A DNA stretch of 64,000 nucleotides from Xenorhabdus bovienii SS-2004 (GTDB lineage: Bacteria; Pseudomonadota; Gammaproteobacteria; Enterobacterales; Enterobacteriaceae): NCBI RefSeq assembly GCF_000027225.1, contig NC_013892.1:1488001-1552000 (forward strand), read 5' to 3'. Positions 31,805 through 39,500 of the stretch are shown here, piece after piece (positions within the stretch are counted from its first letter, which is position 1; each line of letters starts with the position of its first letter). A model generated the notes under the pieces. The model saw only the letters and a program-made list of their open reading frames with translations. It had not been told where the DNA came from and made no database searches. The translations under genes and the position numbers were made by a program.

Positions 31805-32101
31805 TTACTGTCCGGTCTGCCTGAATAACCTGTCAGCCAGACCACTGTCAAAAATAACCGTCAGCTCATCGTGGATATCCAGATAAGGGGTATTGCGCGG
31901 GATAACCTGCGTGTTCAGCCGGATTAAGTCGTATTTATCCACCAGTTCGTTAATGGCTTCTGAGGGCCGGACACCGCGGGCTATCAGTGCTGCCACCGTA
32001 CCGGTTTCACACAATACCGTGTCAGTCAGATTCAAGCCAAAATGCCGTTTCAGCAAGGCAGCCGCAATCACCTGCCAGACGGTTAAACGTAACGTGGTCA
32101 T
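31805..32101 (-). CDS. CbtA/YeeV-like toxin-domain protein
   Basis: A 98-residue protein. TVWQVIAAALLKRHFGLNLT, DTVLCETGTVAALIARGV, then AINELVDKYDLIRLN closely follow the C-terminal part of CbtA (YeeV) toxins (VWQ-LL-RHYGLTLNDT, INFLVEKY-LVR). CbtA inhibits cell shape proteins MreB and FtsZ. No CbeA/YeeU antitoxin gene is adjacent. It is coupled to the upstream gene by a 4-base overlap. In ICEs this may be a domesticated relative, so toxicity is uncertain. Confidence 0.7.
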   Translation of the reverse strand: MTTLRLTVWQVIAAALLKRHFGLNLTDTVLCETGTVAALIARGVRPSEAINELVDKYDLIRLNTQVIPRNTPYLDIHDELTVIFDSGLADRLFRQTGQ

Positions 32102-32646
32102 AACGTCCCCTCAGAAAAGACACTGACGGAGACGCCATACCGGAGAATATCCCGCACTTCATGGCACTGCTGATAACAGGAGGCAACCCCATGCAGTGAC
32201 AATAAATGTGCCTTGTGCCACAACGCACGCGCCGTCGGAGTATTCTGCCAGCTCTGCTCAAGCATCGCTGCCTGACATAACCGCTGCTGTTGCTGTTCCA
32301 ATGACAGGCGTTCTGACGTCAGTGTGACCGGCTGCGCCCAGATAATCTCTTCATCAAACCGGCCACCGAGCACTTTTCTGTCCTGTGCGTCAAAAATCAT
32401 GACGGTCAGCGGAAAAAAAGTCCCCGAAACCTGAGCAGATAACCTCTCCGGCACCGGCCAGTCACCCAGTAGATGGATCACCTTCAGCCGCTGCACCACT
32501 TCCGTGACGGTGGCGGCTTCGCACATCATCAGGGTTTCCGGCTGCAATGACTGTGGTGCTTTCGGGTGTTGCCTCAGGCCGCTGACCTGAGCGGTAAACA
32601 GCTCTTCACGTAATGCGGTACCGGTATCATCCGGTGCCGGTATCAT
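32098..32646 (-). CDS. Unknown ICE protein, original start put out of frame by a 16-bp duplication
   Basis: A 182-residue open frame from ATG 32646, with no recognised family; it reads QPETLMMCEAATVTEVVQRL and SAQVSGTFFPLTVMIFDAQD. The better start is ATG 32674, with AAGGGACAACACC before it, which opens MNPIFLPAPDDTGTG and then stops at 32627. That frame would join the long one if one of two tandem copies of CCGGCACCGGATGATA (16 bases) were absent. Expression may therefore be off, low through internal initiation at 32646, or switchable by copy-number change. The 3' end overlaps the CbtA-like gene, so they would be coexpressed. Confidence 0.6.
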   Translation of the reverse strand: MIPAPDDTGTALREELFTAQVSGLRQHPKAPQSLQPETLMMCEAATVTEVVQRLKVIHLLGDWPVPERLSAQVSGTFFPLTVMIFDAQDRKVLGGRFDEEIIWAQPVTLTSERLSLEQQQQRLCQAAMLEQSWQNTPTARALWHKAHLLSLHGVASCYQQCHEVRDILRYGVSVSVFSEGTL

Positions 32647-32705
32647 CCGGTGCCGGTAAAAAAATGGGGTTCATGGTGTTGTCCCTTGATTTCACGTTAA
32701 ATAAA

Positions 32706-32739
32706 GAAAACACCCGCCCGATACCGGGAAGGTGTTTTC
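32706..32739 (-). terminator. Intergenic hairpin with T-rich tail
   Basis: GAAAACACC / GGTGTTTTC with an inner CCCG/CGGG pair, followed on the minus strand by TTTATTT. Between the antirestriction gene and the duplication-bearing gene. Confidence 0.65.
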
Positions 32740-32794
32740 GCTTCCCCGGTCAGGCGCTGAAGAAAAGCGTTAACAGCCTCATGGGCTGATAACG

Positions 32795-33256
32795 TCAGTG
32801 ATGATTATTTTTGTCAGGGATAAGTGACGGACTGATAACATCCTCTCTGGGTTTCAGTGTCATGACCGAGGCTATCAGGCCGCTTTCCGGATGCTGTTGT
32901 GCATACGCCTGCAATGCGCAGAACCGGTACACCTCCTCATTCGGGGTCTCCAGCACCGCGATACGGGCTGATACGATGGCCGTGACCGCCAGCCCGAAGG
33001 CATCGGCTGAAAGCGTGACCGTCAGCTGCGTATCCGGCAGGTAAACGGAATACGTTTCCGCCCGTATCGGCACCATATAAGTCAGCGATTCAGACACCTG
33101 TCGGCTTGTCCACTGTTCAGGCTGATAATCGCCGCATAACGTTGATGCGGTATTCGCCAGCAGGAACCCCAGAAACAACCGTTCCAGCGGGGTTTTGTCG
33201 GGAAACACGACCGACAGCGCAAGACTGTCCAGCATAATCAGTTCATTATTTGGCAT
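32795..33256 (-). CDS. Antirestriction protein, ArdB/KlcA-like (copy 2)
   Basis: A 153-residue protein. SLTYMVPIRAETYSVYLPD, then LTVTLSADAFGLAVTAIVSA and YRFCALQAYAQQHPESGLI follow the ArdB/KlcA layout (F/YMAP, L/MSADAAG, Y-L-R-YA-EHPEA). ArdB proteins block type I restriction during conjugation by an unclear mechanism. It overlaps the paralogous copy 1 by 11 bases; the two are diverged tandem duplicates. The start has GAGA upstream. Confidence 0.78.
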   Translation of the reverse strand: MPNNELIMLDSLALSVVFPDKTPLERLFLGFLLANTASTLCGDYQPEQWTSRQVSESLTYMVPIRAETYSVYLPDTQLTVTLSADAFGLAVTAIVSARIAVLETPNEEVYRFCALQAYAQQHPESGLIASVMTLKPREDVISPSLIPDKNNHH

Positions 33257-33683
33257 TATATTCTCCCTTTAAGCCCAAAGCCGCCCGAATGCACTGAGCC
33301 TGGGGATGTTGCAGCGCATATTCCCGCAGGGCACAAAACCGTTCAGCATATCCGTCCAATTTTAACAAGGTCGTCAGATACCCCAGTACGCTCAGGGTCA
33401 CCATCAGCCCGAAAGCCTCGGCAGAGACCTCACCTTTAAAGTCCGTTGGCTCAACCCTGACCACAGCGGGTTCTGGTCGTACCGGCACGATATAAGCGAT
33501 AGTGTCTGATACTTTCCGGTACTGCCACTGATCACAGCGGTCATCGTCACACAGCACGGCGGCGGCTTTAATGAATGTGTGCTCCAGCAGCATCAGCTCC
33601 AACGAACCGGTGTGCGGAAAAATTTCAGCAAAGGGGGCGTGTTCAGAGGCGGGCACAATGGCCGGCGGTGTATTTTGTTGCAT
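33246..33683 (-). CDS. Antirestriction protein, ArdB/KlcA-like (copy 1)
   Basis: About 145 residues, MQQNTPPAIVPASEHAPFAE, start at ATG 33683 after AGGAGG. It shares the layout of the next gene: KVSDTIAYIVPVRPEPAVV, then GEVSAEAFGLMVTLSVLGYL and YAERFCALREYALQHPQAQ. The reading frame is open for 51 more codons upstream through the hairpin and into the repeated leader element, where the peptide VHLRTFGSRYRQSFGDEG is encoded, so a longer fused product from a GTG at 33836 is possible. The second ArdB-like gene follows with an 11-base overlap. Confidence 0.78.
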   Translation of the reverse strand: MQQNTPPAIVPASEHAPFAEIFPHTGSLELMLLEHTFIKAAAVLCDDDRCDQWQYRKVSDTIAYIVPVRPEPAVVRVEPTDFKGEVSAEAFGLMVTLSVLGYLTTLLKLDGYAERFCALREYALQHPQAQCIRAALGLKGEYNAK

Positions 33684-33704
33684 GGTATTCCTCCTGATAA
33701 AACA

Positions 33705-33743
33705 ACGGGGAACACCTGACCCAATGGGAAACGTGTTCCCCGT
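33705..33743 (-). terminator. Strong hairpin before the antirestriction genes
   Basis: Perfect 11-bp stem ACGGGGAACAC / GTGTTCCCCGT with CCCAATGGG inside its loop and TTGTTTTATC on the minus-strand side. It lies between the leader element and the AGGAGG of the antirestriction gene and could act as an attenuator. Confidence 0.7.
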
Positions 33744-33797
33744 TGGGTGACTGGCCTGTTGGCCATCATGGATTAAGTAACCTTCATCGCCAAATGA

Positions 33798-33890
33798 TTG
33801 ACGATATCTGCTTCCAAAGGTGCGCAGATGTACCACACATCGGTGTACTCCCTTGCAGGCTACAGGAGTGTTGCTGTCGCTGCCCGAAGG
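33798..33890 (-). repeat. Repeated structured leader element, copy 2
   Basis: Second copy of the element at 15029-15120, upstream of the two antirestriction genes. ACTCCTGTAGCCTGCAAGGGAGT and GGTACATCTGCGCACCTTTGGAAGCAGAT keep the hairpins of copy 1. The small hairpin between them is ACAC/GTGT here and CGC/GCG in copy 1, so both bases of several pairs changed. The mini-ORF frame is kept but has no ATG; a GTG or read-in start would be needed. Confidence 0.6.
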
Positions 33891-34185
33891 TGATCCTCAC
33901 AAGCGACCGGATCATTGATAAGACTTATCACGCTAATAAATGGAAATCATAAGGTCAATGGGTAATTCATTTTCCGGGACAGAAAATAACATCAGAATAT
34001 CGATACCCTCATTTTTCCTCACTATTTTGGCAATACACCTGCCGGATATAGCGCCCCGGATTGCTGGGCAAAATGGTATCGCATGCTGTGCGGCACTGGC
34101 TTACCCACCAGTCCGGCACTGCTGACCACGTATAAATACGGATACGCTTTTTATAACGAAACACGTTCCAGGTAGTGCTCCAGAC
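33891..34185. other. Intergenic stretch between antirestriction and FidL-like genes
   Basis: About 300 bases. No convincing gene. A minus-strand frame of 36 codons (GTG start at about 34105, MPDWWVSQCRTACDTILPSN) ends in TGA near 33996 and looks protein-like; it may be another leader peptide. This is the probable outer limit of the ICE-like region. Confidence 0.3.
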
Positions 34186-34205
34186 AGCCCCCTTTATTGG
34201 GGGCT
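34186..34205. terminator. Hairpin downstream of the FidL-like gene
   Basis: AGCCCCC-tttatt-GGGGGCT, a perfect 7-bp stem directly after the stop of the FidL-like gene. The U run is poor on both strands, so efficiency is uncertain. Confidence 0.5.
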
Positions 34206-34212
34206 GGGATAT

Positions 34213-34710
34213 TTAAAATCGTTTACACAAGAAAAAAGGCCCCGAAAGCTCGTTGAAAATGTAAAGATCTTTATCAACCGACGTAATATTTAGGTAAGAG
34301 GATAACGGTACTCTTCCCAATATGGGGAATATCGTCTCAACCGTGGATGGGATATTGTCATTAGCTCGCAATTTTACATTTATAATTTGGAATGTGTATA
34401 TATAATCCTTATCAAAATCAGTATAATTAACATTCACTTCCCGATCCATTATGTAATTTTTATTACCGATTGACAGTATCCCTTTCTGTGTCAAAAAACC
34501 GGTCCCATTATCATATAAAAATAAAAAAAATTTTTCATTTAAATTAGCCAAATCAGTGTTATTCACTTTTCTACGTGAAGTTAACTCACCTGTACATCGA
34601 ATCTCGATGTTATTTTTTTTATTGCTCATATTGATAATTTTAAATAATACTATTAATAAAATAATGGAAAGCAATGAAAGTGCAATATATAACCAATGAT
34701 TTTTTTTCAT
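34213..34710 (-). CDS. FidL-like membrane-anchored protein
   Basis: A 165-residue protein with one N-terminal membrane helix (~6-27, LYIALSLLSIILLIVLFKII) and an outward domain. IEIRCTGELTSRRKV and FFLFLYDNGTGFLTQKGILS are typical of FidL-like putative membrane proteins. In Salmonella SPI-3, fidL follows marT, a ToxR-like regulator; here the pair has the same order and a 4-base overlap. FidL-like partners probably modulate the regulator in the periplasm, as ToxS does for ToxR. Base composition is AT-rich like the rest of this small operon. Confidence 0.75.
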   Translation of the reverse strand: MKKNHWLYIALSLLSIILLIVLFKIINMSNKKNNIEIRCTGELTSRRKVNNTDLANLNEKFFLFLYDNGTGFLTQKGILSIGNKNYIMDREVNVNYTDFDKDYIYTFQIINVKLRANDNIPSTVETIFPILGRVPLSSYLNITSVDKDLYIFNELSGPFFLCKRF

Positions 34711-35510
34711 AAATTGACACCAAGGTTGTTTAATATGCTTCTACAATCTTTAGGTTTGTTATTGTCGTCCAGGCCACATATGCCGATAAAACTAATTTGT
34801 GTGTCCTGACTGCCACTACGTGTTTTTTTGTAGTAAATATTCCCCTTCGCGAGGTCACAATTAATGATTTCTTTGTTGATATCTTGTTTGGCTATATCAA
34901 TATAATTTTCACCCACATCTATTGGCAGATCTCCCAATGCATAAACGTCACATTTTCCAACGCTATACAGAAATGTTGTTTTTTCATGGCGTACGTTTAG
35001 GTGTTTGAATTTAATAAAAGCTTCATAAGAAGCGTAGCCACAGAGGAAAACGAAGGTCATGCATATAACGAATTTTTTTATTTGTTGTTTTTTTTGTCTT
35101 ATGAAAATAGTTTTATCAGTGGACTGTTTTAATTGCACCTCACTTTCATCAATAGGAAAAGTATTGTTTTCACTCTGTTTAATGACTGGCTCTACAGCAC
35201 CCTCAAAACGAAAACCGACTTTAGGAATGGTGATGATAATCTTTGGATCCCTTCCCAAGGATTCAAATGATTTTCGAATCTCGCTTACAGCGACATTGAG
35301 GCTATTGTTTGAACGTGTAAAACCATAATCCTCCCATACCCTTTTCAATAAATCTTCTCTATGAAGAGTCTCATTGCTGTTAGTGATCATCTCAAGCAGC
35401 AGTCGCGCCGCTTGGTTTGATAGTGTGATTTCATGATTGCTATCGTTGAGTAATGACAGTTTCCTGTCTGCAGGTGAGTATATGATGGTAAACTTTATAA
35501 CGTATTTCAA
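34707..35510 (-). CDS. ToxR/CadC-like transmembrane transcriptional regulator (MarT type)
   Basis: A 267-residue protein. The winged-helix domain (~5-105) shows ITLSNQAARLLLEMITNSNE, then REDLLKRVWEDYGFTRSNNS and NVAVSEIRKSFESLGRDPKI, with the IITIPKVGFRFEG wing, all typical of the OmpR/ToxR class. After a ~35-residue linker a single membrane helix lies at ~148-165 (FVICMTFVFLCGYASYEAF), then a periplasmic part with three Cys (SVGKCDVYAL, NCDLAKG, GICGLDD). The start appears to be TTG at 35510; no ATG fits. It reads away from the Tc operon, so it may control it across the 1-kb gap; that link is inferred. Confidence 0.82.
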   Translation of the reverse strand: MKYVIKFTIIYSPADRKLSLLNDSNHEITLSNQAARLLLEMITNSNETLHREDLLKRVWEDYGFTRSNNSLNVAVSEIRKSFESLGRDPKIIITIPKVGFRFEGAVEPVIKQSENNTFPIDESEVQLKQSTDKTIFIRQKKQQIKKFVICMTFVFLCGYASYEAFIKFKHLNVRHEKTTFLYSVGKCDVYALGDLPIDVGENYIDIAKQDINKEIINCDLAKGNIYYKKTRSGSQDTQISFIGICGLDDNNKPKDCRSILNNLGVNL

Positions 35511-36262
35511 TGACTTAATTCCAAACAGATTAAGATTTTTCTTAAAAAAATAGATTTATAGATTTTCCATTTGCCCGTCAATGATTTTATTTAAAAGGAG
35601 TGAATGATCTATCCCCTGTTTTTAAAGAGGTATTAACTGCTGCTTTATGTGTTTTTTTTATTATCACCGGATATTAATTATTATAATATGTATTTTATCG
35701 GAATAAAAATCTTTTTAATGAAATAAATAAGTATAATGTTTTGTTTGTTTTTTTATTCTCTATCATTGTCGCCGTTGTCACAGAGGTTCTCTGCTCGACT
35801 AGATGCGCAGTGTGACACGGGAAAACGGGGCTCAGGTTACAAGAGGTAAGTGTTGAGTTCTTCATTCATCGTAAGATGTGCTTATGGAGTGGCTCACACT
35901 TACAATCTGAACGGTACGGCGCTATGCACCAAAAAATAGATTAAACCGCAAGCAATGGATTAAAAAACGGCCACTAACTATCGGATTTTATTCTTAGCAG
36001 TCATATTATTTTTATGTACTATATATATCGTGTAGAGGATGCGAGAAACATATAATGTTCTCATTATATCAGATCCTCAATATTTTCGTTTAAAGACCAG
36101 TAGTAATAACCCAAGCAAGGACCGTTCTGGATGGGAATCATTTAATGAGGTGGTGAGAGCATAAAATCAGTGGAGCACTTATGCTGTAATAACTTATGTA
36201 AATAGTGATCCGTTTCTTCACTTAATTTTATTATCCCAGATACCCATGCTTAATTCGGGCTC
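35511..36262. other. Long AT-rich intergenic region upstream of the Tc operon
   Basis: About 750 bases without an intact gene. AT-rich, with short T and A runs near 35650-35760, then a mixed-composition segment (35770-35900). It lies between the divergent regulator (minus) and the Tc operon (plus), and with the adjoining 36476-36550 could hold the operon promoter and regulator sites; I could not assign them. Confidence 0.4.
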
Positions 36263-36475
36263 TTAAATAACCCTGAGCTTAGCGATGACTTCATTGATCG
36301 TGGATTCTACGAACAATGAATAAATTGGTTCTCCGTATCGGGACATTCCCCATAATTGAGGATCTATTACCCTGTTATTTTTAATGTAGATATACATCTT
36401 ATCCATCTGTTTTAACAGAAACTTATAATTTTCATACTGAAGGGCATAATAAGTGCCCCACAGATTTTTATGCTC
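36263..36475 (-). pseudogene. Transposase C-terminal remnant
   Basis: A 70-codon open stretch without a start, ending in TAA at 36263. It reads QYENYKFLLKQMDKMYIYIK, VIDPQLWGMSRYGEPIYSLF, then VESTINEVIAKLRVI. The pattern (G)-P-I-SS-FVESTINEVIAKR resembles the C-terminal part of some IS transposases. It stops short of the usual KKQQM extension, so it is a broken relic and a sign of past mobile-element activity just upstream of the Tc operon. Confidence 0.4.
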
Positions 36476-36550
36476 TCATAGGAAAGTAGTTTACAAAATA
36501 TTGTCTACCCAACTTTCTGAGACATCTTTTATATAATAATTGAGGTTATT

Positions 36551-39500
36551 ATGTACAGCACGGCTGTGTTACTAAACAAAATCAGTCCCACTCGCGACGG
36601 TCTGACGATGACTCTCGCAGACCTTCAGCACCTTTCCTTCAGTGAACTGAGAAAAACATTTGATGACCAACTCAGTTGGGGTGAAAGCCATTATCTCTAT
36701 CGTGAAGCCGTTGAACAAAAAAAACGTCATCGTCTGCTGGAAGCCCGTATTTTCACCTGTGCCAATCCTCAATTATCCGGCGCCATACGCCGGGGCATTG
36801 AACAAGACGATGCTTCACGCAGTTATGATAAAATGTTTGGCTCCCGCTCTTCTTCCTTTGTCAATCCGGGCTCCGTGGCCTCCATGTTCTCGCCGGCCGG
36901 TTACCTCACGGAGTTGTACCGCGAGGCGAAGGATCTGCATTTCACAAGCTCTGCTTATCACCTTGATAATCGCCGCCCGGATCTGGCTGACCTGACGCTG
37001 AGTCAGAATAACATGGACTCGGAAATTTCCACCCTTGCACTGTCTAACGAACTGTTGCTGGCGCATATTACCCGCCAGACCGGAGGTGACTCAGACGCCT
37101 TGATGGAGATCCTGTCGACTTACCGCAAGGCCGTTGACACACCTTACCATCAGCCTTATGAGACTGTTCGTCAGGTCATTATGGCGCATGACAGTACCCT
37201 GTCAGCATTGTCCCGTAACCCGGAAGTCATGGCGCAGGCAGAAGGCGCTTCATTACTGGCGATTCAGGCCAATATCTCGCCGGAACTTTATCACGTATTG
37301 ACCGAAGAGATTACGGAGGAGAACGCTGACACTTTATTTGCGAAAAACTTCAGTGAAAATATCACGCCTGAGAATTTTGCATCACAGGCATGGATAGCCA
37401 AGCATTATGGCCTTGAACTTTCTGACGTGCAAAAATACCTTGGGATTTTGCAAAACGGCTATTCTGACAACACCTCTGTTTATGTTGATAATATTTCAAC
37501 GGGGCTGGTAGCAGACGATGAGGGTAAACTCGACGCTTACAAGATAACCCGAATTCCTGGCGGAGATTATGCAAAGCACTTGAACTTTTGGGATCTGCTC
37601 TATAAAGGTGATAGCGATTTCGTTATCAGGGCCAATTTCAAAAAAAGTAGTGGTGGTCTCACAATACGTAAAAGTGGAGTGGGAACGACCAATGATAGCA
37701 AAGTTATAGGTACTATCTCTGCACCAACCGATGCGAATACAGTTTATCAAAGTGAAATATTATCACCGCTTACCGTTGATGATTTAAAAAATGGGGCGAC
37801 AATATTTGCTTATAATCGTGGTGGCAATAAAAATATTGAGGGAACTGCTGTCTTTACCTTCGAAAGTTACCCTCTGAGCATTTTTGCTCTCAAACTGAAT
37901 AAAGCCATTCGCTTATGTCTGGCTAGTGAGTTATCGCCGAATGAATTACAAACTATCGTACTCAGTGATAATGCACAGGGCATCATCAACAACTCGGTTC
38001 TGACCAAAGTCTTCTACACGCTATTCTACAGTACCCGTTATGCCCTGAGCGCTGATGATGCGCAGGTACTGAACGGATCGGTCATCAATCAGTATGCTGA
38101 CGACGATAGCGTCAGTCACTTTAACCGTATATTTAATACGCCACCGCTGAAAGGGAAAATCTTTGAAGCCGACGGCAATACTGTCAGCATTGATCCGAAT
38201 GAGGAGCCAGCGACCTTTGCCTGTTCAGCCCTGATACGTGGGTTGGGAATTAACAGCGGTGAGCTGTATCAGCTAGGCAGATTGGCGGGGGTACTGGATA
38301 CAAAAAATAACATCACGCTTTCTGTCTCCGTTATCTCTTCCCTTTATCGTCTGAAATTACTGGCTCATACCCATCAGCTCACGGTCAATGAACTGTGTAT
38401 GCTTTATGGCTTTTCGCCGTTTAGGGGCAAAGCAACGGCTTCTCTGTCTTCCGGGGAACTGGCGCAGCTGGTTATCTGGCTGTATCAGGTGACGCAGTGG
38501 CTAACCGAAGCGGCAATAACCACTGAAGAACTTTGGTTATTATGTACACCCGAATTTAGCGGAAATATTTCACCGGAAATCAATAACCTGCTTAACACTC
38601 TCCGACCCCGTATTAGTGAAGACATGGCGCAGGGTGGCGACCGGGAGCTCCAGGCTGAAATTCTTGCGCCGTTTATTGCTGCAACACTGCATCTGGCGTC
38701 ACCGGATATGGCGCGTTATATCCTGTTATGGACAGATAATTTGCGACCGGGCGGCCTGAATATCGCCGGATTTATGACGCGGGTGCTGAAAGAGACGCTG
38801 AGTCCTGATGAAACTATCCAACTGGTGCAGTTCTGCCATGTGATGGCTCAGTTGTCGCTTTCCGTGCAGACGTTGCGTCTCAGTGAAGCCGAGCTGTCCG
38901 TACTGGTCATTTCCGGTTTCACGGTACTGGGTGTGAGAAGTCAACCCGCCGGACAGCACAATATCGATACCCTGTTCTCACTCTACCGATTCCACCAGTG
39001 GATTAACGCACTGGGTAACCTCAGCTCTGACACGCTGGATATGCTGCGCCAGCAAACGCTGACGGCAGACAGACTGGCCTCGGTGATGGGTCTGGACATC
39101 AGTATGGTGACACAGGCCATAGCCTGTGCTGACGTGAGCAGTCTTCAAAGCTGGCAGAATATCAACGCCGTGCTGCAATGGATGGATGTGGCCTCAGAAT
39201 TGCACACCATGCCATCGGTTATCCGTAGGCTGGTCAATATCCGCTACGTGACTGTGCCGAACAAAGCCGAGTCGGATCTGCCTTCCTGGGATGAATGGCA
39301 GACCCTGGCAGAAAATATGGAAGCCGGGCTCAGTACACAACAGGCTCAGGCACTGGCAGATCATACCGCAGAGCGCCTGAGTAGTGTGCTGTGCCATTGG
39401 TTTCTGGCCAATATCCAGCCTGAAGGGATATTCCTGCAAAGCCGGGATGACCTGTACAGCTACTTCCTGATTGATAATCAGGTCTCTTCTGCCATAAAAA

